Positions 25,372-33,272 of a DNA stretch of 64,000 bases are shown one piece after another. The notes under the pieces were generated by a model. It saw only the letters and a list, made by a program, of their open reading frames with translations. It was not told the DNA's origin and did not search any database. The stretch's first letter is position 1; the number at the start of each line of letters is the position of its first letter. Source of the DNA: Clostridia bacterium (lineage in GTDB: Bacteria > Bacillota > Clostridia > Oscillospirales > Acutalibacteraceae); assembly GCA_017481575.1 (NCBI GenBank), contig JAFUPA010000065.1:48424-112423 (forward strand), read 5' to 3'. The position numbers were made by a program, and so were the translations under genes.

Positions 25372-26262
25372 TCAATAAACCAGTATTTTTTCGACCGAAA
25401 GTGTGCCTGCTTCCCTGTCAATTTTGCCAAGTCCCATAAGCTTGCCTTCGGGAGAATGGACACGGCAGATGCCTTTACTCTGCTTATCCTTGACTCTGTC
25501 GAGGTCGAGTATGCCTCCGTTTGAGAAATAAACAGCCTGCTTTGCACTTACCTTTACCGCAGGATACGACGAAAGCATATCGTCACAGGGTGAGATCAGA
25601 GAATTGACCGTGCCGTCTGCAACTGCTTTTTCGAGTTCCTCGAAAGTTACGGTTCTGTCAATGCTGATTCCGTTGGCATTTGTTCGGCGAAGTGCAGAAA
25701 TAACCGCACCGCAACCGAGCTTTTCTCCGATATCAGCGGCTAGCGAACGGATGTATGTTCCGGCGGAGCAGGAAACGTCGATTTCAAACTCTTTTCCCTG
25801 AAGCTCGGTGACGATTTCAATTGAATAAATTGTTACATCCCTCGCCTCACGCTCAATCTCGATACCCTGACGTGCAAGCTTGTAAAGGCGGACACCGTCC
25901 TTCGACACCGCCGAATACATCGGAGGAAGCTGTTTTATCTGACCGATAAAGGACATAACTGCCGCATAAAGCTCTTCTTTTGTAACATTGACCTGACGTG
26001 TTTCGAGCACCTCGCCTGTTGTGTCGAGTGTGTCGGTGACCGTACCGAGCAGGATTTTGGCACGGTATGACTTGTCGTGAACGGGAAGATACTGAGAAAA
26101 ACGGGTTGCACCGCCGAGCATTATCGGCAGAACTCCGGTTGCCATCGGGTCAAGTGTGCCTGTATGCCCCGCCTTCTTAATGCCGAGAATACGGCGTGTT
26201 TTATTGACTGCGGTAAACGAGGTTATGCCCTCGGGTTTATCAAGAAAAATGAAGCCTGTCAT
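25372..26262 (-). CDS. truB: tRNA pseudouridine-55 synthase TruB
   Basis: Makes pseudouridine 55 in the T-loop of tRNAs. The 296-aa protein has the family start (GFIFLDKPEGITSF) and the catalytic motif GHTGTLDPMATGVLPI, in which the Asp (about residue 38) is the nucleophile. KQLPPMYSAVSKDGVRLY and SCSAGTYIRSLAADIG follow, and a C-terminal PUA-like tail ends it. ribF and rbfA, common neighbours elsewhere, are absent. It has its own promoter and terminator. Confidence 0.96.
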   Translation of the reverse strand: MTGFIFLDKPEGITSFTAVNKTRRILGIKKAGHTGTLDPMATGVLPIMLGGATRFSQYLPVHDKSYRAKILLGTVTDTLDTTGEVLETRQVNVTKEELYAAVMSFIGQIKQLPPMYSAVSKDGVRLYKLARQGIEIEREARDVTIYSIEIVTELQGKEFEIDVSCSAGTYIRSLAADIGEKLGCGAVISALRRTNANGISIDRTVTFEELEKAVADGTVNSLISPCDDMLSSYPAVKVSAKQAVYFSNGGILDLDRVKDKQSKGICRVHSPEGKLMGLGKIDREAGTLSVEKILVY

Positions 26263-26291
26263 CGTTTCGCCTCCCTGCGAAATTTCAGTTA

Positions 26292-26320
26292 ATTATACAT
26301 TATACCTCTGTATTTTTCAA
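26292..26320 (-). promoter_or_regulatory. SigA promoter of truB
   Basis: Minus strand TTGAAA (26315-26320), 17 nt, TATAAT (26292-26297). Confidence 0.65.
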
Positions 26321-26456
26321 GTATTAAAATCGGCAACACAAAACGCATATTTGTGCAAAGAACATATTTTTTTGTAGAAGAGTGCAAAATAGTCTGTATT
26401 TTTACACAAAATCAGGGGTGTTAATTTGGTGTAAACGGAGAATTCCCCAAATTTAA

Positions 26457-26485
26457 TTGACTTTAGATTTTTTATGGGCTATGAT
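26457..26485 (+). promoter_or_regulatory. SigA promoter of the sigma-factor gene
   Basis: TTGACT (26457-26462), 17 nt, TATGAT (26480-26485). A 7-bp inverted repeat AATTTGG/CCAAATT (26423-26429, 26447-26453) lies just upstream and could be an operator. Confidence 0.75.
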
Positions 26486-26517
26486 AATAGCGTATCTTAG
26501 TCCTGTGAGGTGTCCGT

Positions 26518-27075
26518 ATGAGTAAATTCTCAATTGAAGAGAATCTGCTTAATGCGGCACGGAACGGCGATAACGAAGCAATGAACGAGCTGGTCGAGAC
26601 ATTTGCCCCTACCGTTGAAAGCATCGCCGCCGCTTATGTGGGGCGTTCCCCATTGACGCACGGCGACCTTATTCAAGAGGGCATGATTGGTCTTTTGAGC
26701 TCGGTTTACGGTTATTCGTCATCCGGAGGTGCAGAGTTTACAACCTACTCTGTCAAGTGCATTTCAAACCGTATTATAAGTGCGGTCAGAAATCAACTGC
26801 GCAATAAACACACACCACTCAACTCATACGTGCTTATCGACAGTATTGACCTGACTGACGGTCAGGCAAACCCCCAGACTGTGGTTGAAATGCAGGAAAG
26901 AATGAGCACAATTCATCACAAAATCAAGACGGAACTCACCGACCTTGAGCGGGATGTATTAAAGCTTCATATTTCCGGTCACAACTACAACTCTATTGCC
27001 GAAATCCTTTCTGTCAGCGTAAAAACCGTTGACAACGCTTTGCAAAGAGCAAGAAAAAAACTCAAGGAAAAATGA
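26518..27075 (+). CDS. Sigma-70 family RNA polymerase sigma factor
   Basis: A 185-aa alternative sigma factor. Region 2 spans about residues 25-95 (DLIQEGMIGLLSSVYGYSSS, FTTYSVKCISNRIISAVRNQ), which binds core polymerase and the -10 element. Region 4 spans about 130-185 (LTDLERDVLKLHISGHNYNS, then VSVKTVDNALQRARKKL), a helix-turn-helix for the -35 element. Region 1 and a long region 3 are missing, so it is group 3/4-like and closest in style to SigH. No anti-sigma gene adjoins it. GAGGTG precedes the ATG. A hairpin and a zinc-ribbon gene follow. Confidence 0.88.
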   Translation: MSKFSIEENLLNAARNGDNEAMNELVETFAPTVESIAAAYVGRSPLTHGDLIQEGMIGLLSSVYGYSSSGGAEFTTYSVKCISNRIISAVRNQLRNKHTPLNSYVLIDSIDLTDGQANPQTVVEMQERMSTIHHKIKTELTDLERDVLKLHISGHNYNSIAEILSVSVKTVDNALQRARKKLKEK

Positions 27076-27127
27076 TACCTTCGGCACTTGTGAAATACAC
27101 AACGGGTAACTCCGCACGCAAGTGTCC

Positions 27128-27145
27128 GCAACCGGAAACGGTTGC
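27128..27145 (+). other. Hairpin with GAAA tetraloop before the zinc-ribbon gene
   Basis: A 7-bp perfect stem GCAACCG/CGGTTGC closing on GAAA, between the sigma-factor gene and the zinc-ribbon gene. It is followed by an A-run and not a U-run, so it is not a plus-strand terminator. Confidence 0.55.
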
Positions 27146-27172
27146 AAAAATATTGTTAGTGAGGTAAAAATC

Positions 27173-27451
27173 ATGTACGAAGACAAGACATTAATTTGCA
27201 AGGATTGCGGCGAAGAATTCATCTTCTCAGCAGGCGAGCAGGAATTTTATGCTGAAAAAGGTTTTGTAAACGAGCCCCAGCGTTGTAAGGGCTGCCGTGA
27301 TGCAAGAAAGAACGCTGTTCGTGGCGAGCGTGAGCTTTTTGAGGCTACATGCGCTAACTGCGGCGGTGTTGCAAAGGTTCCTTTCCGTCCCAGAGAAGAC
27401 CGCCCTGTTTACTGCAGTGAGTGCTTCGCAAAGATGAAGGAAGAGGCATAA
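27173..27451 (+). CDS. Zinc-ribbon protein with two CxxC pairs
   Basis: A 92-aa protein built of two zinc-binding ribbons. The first has CKDCGEEF and later CKGCRDARKN; the second has CANCGGVA and CSECFAKM. The conserved FIFSAGEQEFYAEKGFVNEP between the first Cys pairs matches the probable zinc-ribbon family common in Clostridia and Chloroflexi. Such proteins are thought to bind nucleic acid or RNA polymerase, but the role is unproven. The ATG at 27173 has GTGAGG 8 nt upstream, so the longer in-frame start at 27122 is rejected. It may be cotranscribed with the sigma factor 97 bp upstream. Confidence 0.85.
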   Translation: MYEDKTLICKDCGEEFIFSAGEQEFYAEKGFVNEPQRCKGCRDARKNAVRGERELFEATCANCGGVAKVPFRPREDRPVYCSECFAKMKEEA

Positions 27452-27470
27452 TTACATAAAAATGAAAAAC

Positions 27471-27498
27471 AGAGGTTATCTCCACGGAGGTAACCTCT
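27471..27498. terminator. Bidirectional terminator between convergent genes
   Basis: Stem AGAGGTTA/TAACCTCT with extra inner pairing. The minus strand continues GTTTTTCATTTTT and the plus strand TAATTTTAT. It serves the zinc-ribbon gene and the 27504-28940 gene. Confidence 0.75.
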
Positions 27499-27503
27499 TA
27501 ATT

Positions 27504-28940
27504 TTATATCAGGTCGTTTGATGAAGAGTCGTCTATGCCGCCAAGGCTCTGTAGCTTTTGAGTGAATGTGAGCTTCGGCTTTTTTGCAAGCTCTTTTTTT
27601 GGTTCCTGCTTCGGTTTCGGTGTGGGCTTTTGCTCTTTTTTCACAGGCTCGGTGTGACTGCGGTGATGATGATGGTGGTGATGATGACTGTGACGGTGCG
27701 GATCTCCGCCGTGCTTGTTGTAATCCTTAAGGAAATCGTCAGCATCAAAATCATCTGTAATTTCTCTTGAATCACGATGCTTGTTGCCCGACATTTCTCT
27801 TGTGAGGCTTTTAAGCAAATTGTCAATTTCGCTGTCGTCTGCATTAACGTCTTCAATAGGATTGGTAAGAGTATATTCGATGCTCTTTTTATTTTGCAGG
27901 ATTTCCTCGTCGGAGAGGATTTCTCCTGCTCCCCGTTCACTGTCTCGGATAATTCTCTTGAAATTTTCGGGGCTGATTTCTTCAATGCCGTCTGTCTTTT
28001 TCTTGATAGACTTCTCTTTTCTTTCCTTACGTCTTGCTTCAATTTCGAGACGTTCAGCTTCTTCACGTGCCGCCTTGCGTGCTTTCTTTTCGTTAATCTT
28101 CTTCATACTGAGCTTGTAGTAAACCAGCGTCAGAAGAGTTGAAACCACCTGAATTGCAAGCATATGAGTCATAAAAGACCACGTTACATAGCGGTTTGTT
28201 ATAAAAATGCTGTTTGAAAGGAAAACATAGAGGAAATGGTCAACCGTTGCAATGTAGGTTGAGCCTGAAACTCTTGTCATCAAGCCCCACTTGACACCTG
28301 CAAGCGTTTCGTGAATGATATAAAAAGCTATGATAAACGCACCGAGACGGCTTGTTGTGTCGTCATAATAGCCGTTGATGAGGTTTCTTAAAAGAAGCAC
28401 AAGGGTAAACGACATATAAAGTGCCGACTGAATGATGTTTGCCCAGCCGAAAGACATAACCTTTTTGAGCTTTTTGAGCATAAAGCCACGGAAGAAAAAC
28501 TCCTTGAAGGCTGATGCCAAAAATGTCGTGAACAAGTAAATTACAACTGCCGCAACGGGAGTCAGATTTTCTTCAGAACGGACATAATTAAGGCTCGGGG
28601 GTGAGAAATTCAGATCGATTGCAGAAAGGTCGGTAAATCCGTAGTAAACACACTCTGCGGCGGTAACAAGAAACAGCGGAATGACAGAGAAAATTATTCC
28701 GTAAAAAACGCCTGCCGTGAACTTTTCTTTCTTTTTGCTGATGCCGAGAACGCTCGGTGAATCCTTCGATGCCCAGATGTATAAGGTAAGAATTGCAAAG
28801 CTTATAAATCTTGAATAAAAAGCATCGCCAAGAACCGTGAGGTCAGACTTGAACAAGAATATATCAATGCAGTAAACTGCAAGCATTACCAAAAATATCG
28901 AAATTGCATTCGGTAACGTGTTACCCTTCGGATTGCTCAT
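27504..28940 (-). CDS. CPBP-like membrane protein with His-rich charged tail
   Basis: A 478-aa protein. Residues 1-290 hold about eight hydrophobic helices. FKEFFFRGFMLKKL near residue 150 resembles the EExxxR motif of CPBP intramembrane proteases (CAAX/bacteriocin-processing), but the first Glu is Lys, so activity is doubtful. After residue 290 comes a cytosolic tail: a Lys/Arg/Glu coiled-coil-like stretch, an acidic region, a His tract (HRHSHHHHHHHHRSH, about 415-429) that could bind Ni or Zn, and a Pro/Lys-rich end. The start at 28940 has GGGGAG 5 nt upstream. It follows the FkbM gene by 39 bp, probably in one operon. Confidence 0.65.
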   Translation of the reverse strand: MSNPKGNTLPNAISIFLVMLAVYCIDIFLFKSDLTVLGDAFYSRFISFAILTLYIWASKDSPSVLGISKKKEKFTAGVFYGIIFSVIPLFLVTAAECVYYGFTDLSAIDLNFSPPSLNYVRSEENLTPVAAVVIYLFTTFLASAFKEFFFRGFMLKKLKKVMSFGWANIIQSALYMSFTLVLLLRNLINGYYDDTTSRLGAFIIAFYIIHETLAGVKWGLMTRVSGSTYIATVDHFLYVFLSNSIFITNRYVTWSFMTHMLAIQVVSTLLTLVYYKLSMKKINEKKARKAAREEAERLEIEARRKERKEKSIKKKTDGIEEISPENFKRIIRDSERGAGEILSDEEILQNKKSIEYTLTNPIEDVNADDSEIDNLLKSLTREMSGNKHRDSREITDDFDADDFLKDYNKHGGDPHRHSHHHHHHHHRSHTEPVKKEQKPTPKPKQEPKKELAKKPKLTFTQKLQSLGGIDDSSSNDLI

Positions 28941-28979
28941 TGGTACTCCCCTTTCCGAAAAATTACCGCACACAGTATA

Positions 28980-30059
28980 TCACAACTGTGTCGAATAATC
29001 AACAATACAATAGAAATTTGACTCCCAAGCAGGGATATACGGGTGGTGGCAGAAAAAGATTTTGTAATCTGCACAAAGCTCGTGGATTTTAAGAGGAAGT
29101 CGGTACATATCGGAATTACGGTGGTAGGCACAGACATAAAGCTTCGGGCGGTGCTTTGCGATTGTTCCCTTTGCACCGTCAAGCGCCTTTTCTTCACTGC
29201 CCTCAATGTCCATTTTTAAAATTGTAATCTTTTCGCCTGCAAGGATATTGTCAACGCTGTCGGCATTCACTTCCACCTTGCCCGATGCTGAAAGCTTTGA
29301 GTTTCTGCCCTTTTTCTTTTCAAAGAAGAGGGTTTCTTTTTTATCCCAGGCGGCAAGATTATAGGTGGTTATGTTGCTGACCCCGGCGGTTTTATCGGTC
29401 AATTTGCGGTAATTTTTTTCGTCGGCTTCTACGGCAATGATTTTGTCGTATCTGCCGTCAACCGCCTGCAAAAATTCACGGACGGTATCCCCGTCATAAG
29501 CGCCCAGGTCCATAAAAATTTCGTTTTCGTTTAGTTTAAGGTACTCGGAATAAATCTCTTCCTTCTGCTTTTCGCACTTAAAGAGGTACTCGACCTTTCC
29601 GCTGACTTTAAAATTAAGAATATCAATAAAACTCTGACGTGAAAAATCATCGGAAAGCAGATTGTAGGCACGCTCGAGCTCGTCATCGTGTTCGGCAATA
29701 AACTCACGGGTAAAAATTCCGTCATTTACAATAGGTACATTCGGCGCAAAAAGTGTGTGCTTCTCTGACATCGTTCTGATTTTTTGAAGCATTGCTTCAT
29801 CGTGTACGGCAAAGCAAACGACAATTACAAAATCGTCGTACTTTTCGCACACATCAGAGTATTTTATAACCTTAAAGCCACGGAAAAAGTGACCACGGAC
29901 AAACTCATCGGATGCAAAGATATCCGCTACCTCCACCCCAATTTCGTTCAGTTTTTCCATTACCATATCCGTGCCGTTGCCCATACCGTATAAAACTATC
30001 GGCAGGTCGGTTTCTTTAAGGTAAGTCCACACATTTTTTTCTTTGATTTTTTCTATCAT
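28980..30059 (-). CDS. FkbM-family methyltransferase
   Basis: A 359-aa protein in two parts. Residues 1-170 form an N-terminal region with a Rossmann-like start (PIVLYGMGNGTDMVMEKL) that may bind a nucleotide or sugar. Residues about 180-355 form an FkbM-type SAM methyltransferase, with MDLGAYDGDTVREFL, IIAVEADEKNYRKL and ILKMDIEGSEEKALDGA. FkbM enzymes usually O-methylate sugars of glycans or secondary metabolites; the substrate here is unknown. The ribosome site is weak. It is divergent from the putative glycoside hydrolase and likely cotranscribed with the CPBP-like gene. Confidence 0.85.
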   Translation of the reverse strand: MIEKIKEKNVWTYLKETDLPIVLYGMGNGTDMVMEKLNEIGVEVADIFASDEFVRGHFFRGFKVIKYSDVCEKYDDFVIVVCFAVHDEAMLQKIRTMSEKHTLFAPNVPIVNDGIFTREFIAEHDDELERAYNLLSDDFSRQSFIDILNFKVSGKVEYLFKCEKQKEEIYSEYLKLNENEIFMDLGAYDGDTVREFLQAVDGRYDKIIAVEADEKNYRKLTDKTAGVSNITTYNLAAWDKKETLFFEKKKGRNSKLSASGKVEVNADSVDNILAGEKITILKMDIEGSEEKALDGAKGTIAKHRPKLYVCAYHRNSDMYRLPLKIHELCADYKIFFCHHPYIPAWESNFYCIVDYSTQL

Positions 30060-30076
30060 AATTTATTCGCTCGCTG

Positions 30077-30105
30077 TTGTTTAAAATATAAGTTTATGAT
30101 ATACT
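30077..30105 (+). promoter_or_regulatory. Possible promoter of the putative glycoside hydrolase gene
   Basis: TTGTTT (30077-30082), 17 nt, TATACT (30100-30105); moderate match. Confidence 0.45.
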
Positions 30106-30128
30106 AAATTATCAAAATAATCAAGGTT

Positions 30129-32321
30129 GTGATTTTGTTGAAATATGATTTAACTGACTTTAAAATTGTCGCATCGGGTGAAGCCGAGCTTAAGGCGGCA
30201 GAAATTTTTGCCGAGGAAATTGAAATCCGTGCAGGCTTCAAGCCCGAAATCTGCGAAAGTGCAGACGACAATTTTGTTTCTTTTGTTGTTGAAGATGAAA
30301 GCGACTGTGAAAATTACAGCATTGAGCACAACGGAGATAAAATTGTTATCTCTGCCCACCGTTTGCGTGGTCTTCTCTTCGGTTGCGGCGAATTTATAAA
30401 AAAGGCTGAATTCAAGAACGGCAAGATTTGTCTTGTTAAAAATATAAGTATTAAAAGACAGCCGTCAATGAAAATCCGCGGACATCAATTGAGCTACACG
30501 GACATGAACAATACGGTTGATATGTGGGACAAAAAGCAGTATGAGCGTTACATACTCGACCTTGTGCTTTTCGGAATGAATACAGTTGAGGCTGACTCCG
30601 GTGTACGTGAAGAGACGAGCGCACTTATGCGTTTTTCGCAGAAAGAGATGCTTGTTGCAATGTCCGAAATCTGCGTGAAGTTTGACATCGACCTTTCCGT
30701 ATGGCACGAGCTCTGGTCTAAAGACTCCGACGAAGAGACTATGGCAAAGGTACACAAGCTTTATGACGACCTGCCGAAGCTTGATATTCTCTTCCCTCCC
30801 GGAGGCGACCCGGGTGATATGCAGGGCGAGGCTTTTGTTCAGCGTTGTGTAAAAATTAAACGTGAAATGCAGAAGATTTTCCCGAAAATACAGATGTGGC
30901 CGTCTGCACAGGCACCGCACGAATATCCCGATTGGGGCGAGCGTTTTGTAAGTGAAATGGCAAAATGCCCCGAGGAAATTGACGGTGTTATTTACGGTCC
31001 CAACCACGCAATGCCGCTTGACGAGTTGCGCAGGAAGATTGACAGCCGTTACCCGTTCAGACTTTATCCCGACATCGGTCACAATGTGCGCTGTGAAACA
31101 CCCGTTCACTTTGACCGTGACGACTGGCACTATTCACTTGCGGCAACCTTAAGCCGTGAGGCAGTCAATCCCCGACCGTCGGAATACCGACTTTATCACA
31201 GACAGACAAGGCAGTATGTGGACGGAAGCGTTACATACTCTGAGGGTGTTAACGACGACCTTAACAAGTTTGTGTGGAGTGCTATGGACCTTGACTGCAA
31301 CAGCGACCTGAGAGAAAATGTGCTTGATTATTGCCGTGCATTTTTCATTGGTGCTGATGTCGAAAAGCTGGCTGACCTGCTGATTGCGTTTGAACACTCC
31401 TGGAACGGCGACCCCGTTGAAAACAGAAATATTCAGGCAAACTTTGACGGCTTTGTAAATATGGCAGAAGCAAACCCCGAGCTTATGAAAAACTGGCGTT
31501 TTGTGCTTCACCTTTTCAGAGCATATTGCGACAAATTAGTCCGTGACAGACGAATTTTTGAACTCACACTTATTGATGAAGCAAAGACACTTGTTTATAA
31601 GGGTGACACAGCAAAGGCTCTGGAAGTTCTTAAGACAGATTTCTGTGACGAATATAAAGAAAACCGCAAGAAAATTGATGAGCTTGCAAAGCTCCTCTTC
31701 GACCTTATCGGTATTCAGCTTGATGTTGAGCATTACCACGGTATGAGTTGGGAGAGAGGTTGCACACTGATGACAATTGATAACCCTGTGACCGACAGAC
31801 GTTATCTTGTTGATAAGCTCGAAAAAAATCCCGAAAATGCGGTTAAATATTTTGAAAGAAACAATGTCAGCCACGACGAATATTATTTCTCGTTTGCTGA
31901 GCACGGCTTTGAGGTTTGCGGAAAGCAAAAGGGCGAATACTATATGAACTTCCGTGGTGACTCGAACTTTGACGCAGAAATGCCGATGTGTATGACAAAG
32001 GTTTATGACCACTTTAATTTCGATTGCTCTGTTTCGGGACTGACGGCAGGCGATTACAAACTGAGAATAACCTATAAAAACAGACCGAATGACGAAATTG
32101 AACACCACAAGGTTACGATTAACGGCAATGTTATCCACGACGGCAAGCAGTTCGGCGGTGTGAGGGATGAGGAGTTTGAAAAGCTCTATCTCGCTGACGG
32201 ATATTTAAGCATTGTTTATGATGTGCCGAAAGAGTATCTTGTCAACGGCTGTGCAACACTTGAAATCACAGAGCCTATTGACGGATTTATGATTAGTGAG
32301 TTCTGGTTCACAAAGGCATAA
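30129..32321 (+). CDS. Putative glycoside hydrolase (GH20/GH67-like architecture)
   Basis: A 730-aa cytosolic protein. The N-terminal 100 residues look like the alpha/beta domain that precedes the barrel in GH20 and GH67 enzymes (IVASGEAELKAAEIFAEEI, LRGLLFGCGEFI). A TIM-barrel-like region opens with SMKIRGHQLSYTDMNNTVDM and YILDLVLFGMNTVEADS, then SVWHELWSKD, DILFPPGGDPGDMQG and FRLYPDIGHNVRC. A helical and a beta-rich C-terminal part follow. The catalytic residues and substrate cannot be assigned. The start is uncertain among GTG 30129, TTG 30135 and TTG 30138. It is divergent from FkbM; a strong promoter for the next gene follows its stop. Confidence 0.6.
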   Translation: MILLKYDLTDFKIVASGEAELKAAEIFAEEIEIRAGFKPEICESADDNFVSFVVEDESDCENYSIEHNGDKIVISAHRLRGLLFGCGEFIKKAEFKNGKICLVKNISIKRQPSMKIRGHQLSYTDMNNTVDMWDKKQYERYILDLVLFGMNTVEADSGVREETSALMRFSQKEMLVAMSEICVKFDIDLSVWHELWSKDSDEETMAKVHKLYDDLPKLDILFPPGGDPGDMQGEAFVQRCVKIKREMQKIFPKIQMWPSAQAPHEYPDWGERFVSEMAKCPEEIDGVIYGPNHAMPLDELRRKIDSRYPFRLYPDIGHNVRCETPVHFDRDDWHYSLAATLSREAVNPRPSEYRLYHRQTRQYVDGSVTYSEGVNDDLNKFVWSAMDLDCNSDLRENVLDYCRAFFIGADVEKLADLLIAFEHSWNGDPVENRNIQANFDGFVNMAEANPELMKNWRFVLHLFRAYCDKLVRDRRIFELTLIDEAKTLVYKGDTAKALEVLKTDFCDEYKENRKKIDELAKLLFDLIGIQLDVEHYHGMSWERGCTLMTIDNPVTDRRYLVDKLEKNPENAVKYFERNNVSHDEYYFSFAEHGFEVCGKQKGEYYMNFRGDSNFDAEMPMCMTKVYDHFNFDCSVSGLTAGDYKLRITYKNRPNDEIEHHKVTINGNVIHDGKQFGGVRDEEFEKLYLADGYLSIVYDVPKEYLVNGCATLEITEPIDGFMISEFWFTKA

Positions 32322-32322
32322 T

Positions 32323-32352
32323 TTGACATTTAGATTTAATTTAGTGTATAAT
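32323..32352 (+). promoter_or_regulatory. Strong SigA promoter of the N-terminal-dockerin gene
   Basis: TTGACA (32323-32328), 18 nt, TATAAT (32347-32352), both perfect. The -35 begins directly after the upstream stop codon. Confidence 0.85.
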
Positions 32353-32383
32353 TAAATCACCAAATTTAAGGGGGAAATAAAAA

Positions 32384-33232
32384 ATGACAAAAACAGTTAA
32401 AAAAGTTTTTTGCACTTTGCTCGTTATCGGGGTTTTGCTAACTTCCTCAATCACGGCATTTGCCGCAACTGCAGGTGACGTAAACTCTGACAGCAAGGTA
32501 AACTCGACCGATGCTCTGTGCATTTTAAAGCACTCCGTGGGTCAGACACCGTCAGGCTTTAATAAAAGTAATGCAGATATGAACGCTGACGGTAAAATCA
32601 ACTCAACCGATGCTTTGATTGTGCTTAAAATAAGCGTCGGAATGACAGACACGGTAATGAGCAAGGAAGAGATTGTTAAGCTTTATAACGACGGTATCAA
32701 AAAGTCGTATGAGCAGAGCAAGTGTACTTTGGTTATTTCAACAGATGTTGATGTTACTGTTAACAAGTTTTTGATGGACGGACAGGAAGATCCTGAAATG
32801 AGCGATATGTTTGAAGACATATTGAACGATACCGAATACGAAGACGAAAAGTATACATTTTTTAAGGGCAAAACCATAAAAGGCGAAAAGGCAGAAGATG
32901 TGCTAGCTTCCACAGAGATTGACTCAAGCGAGGTTAAAAACGCAACTGTCGTTAAACACGGTGACGGATATAAACTTACATTCAACCTTGTTGCATACAC
33001 ACAGTCAGCAGACGATATGGTCGAAGATATGACAGGTATTGCATATTTTGAATATGCCACGATGGAATACCCAAAGACTGAAATAATTGCGGTTATTGAT
33101 TCGCAAGGCAGAATTTCTTCAATTGAAGCCACTATACCCTGCAATTTAAAAGCGTCAATGACAGAAGCTGAAATGCAGATGTATATGGATGTGAACCTTA
33201 CACAGACAAGTGCCTATACATTTTCATACTAA
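32384..33232 (+). CDS. Exported protein with N-terminal dockerin
   Basis: A 282-aa secreted protein. The signal peptide is residues 1-27 (VFCTLLVIGVLLTSSITAFA). A dockerin follows immediately at about residues 31-90, with loops DVNSDSKVNSTD and DMNADGKINSTD, each followed by ALxxLKxSVG. Positions 10-11 of both loops are Ser-Thr, unlike the two dockerins at 19.6-24.8 kb. Residues 95-282 form a domain I do not recognise (KLYNDGIKKSYEQSKCTLVI, then MEYPKTEIIAVIDSQGRISS), similar in style to two-strand lipoprotein folds. No lipobox. It has a strong promoter and its own terminator, so it is an independent and probably abundant product. Confidence 0.85.
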   Translation: MTKTVKKVFCTLLVIGVLLTSSITAFAATAGDVNSDSKVNSTDALCILKHSVGQTPSGFNKSNADMNADGKINSTDALIVLKISVGMTDTVMSKEEIVKLYNDGIKKSYEQSKCTLVISTDVDVTVNKFLMDGQEDPEMSDMFEDILNDTEYEDEKYTFFKGKTIKGEKAEDVLASTEIDSSEVKNATVVKHGDGYKLTFNLVAYTQSADDMVEDMTGIAYFEYATMEYPKTEIIAVIDSQGRISSIEATIPCNLKASMTEAEMQMYMDVNLTQTSAYTFSY

Positions 33233-33240
33233 ACAAAAAA

Positions 33241-33272
33241 GGATAGCTCTCAATCGGAGCTATCCTTTTTTT
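33241..33272. terminator. Bidirectional terminator between the dockerin gene and rsmA
   Basis: A 9-bp stem GGATAGCTC/GAGCTATCC with a 7-nt loop, a T7 tail on the plus strand and a T6 tail on the minus strand. Confidence 0.9.

Noticed and set aside
32384-32470. Lipoprotein signal in the N-terminal-dockerin protein
   Set aside because: The Cys lies before the hydrophobic core and not in a lipobox; the cleavage site looks like AFA-A of a normal signal peptide.
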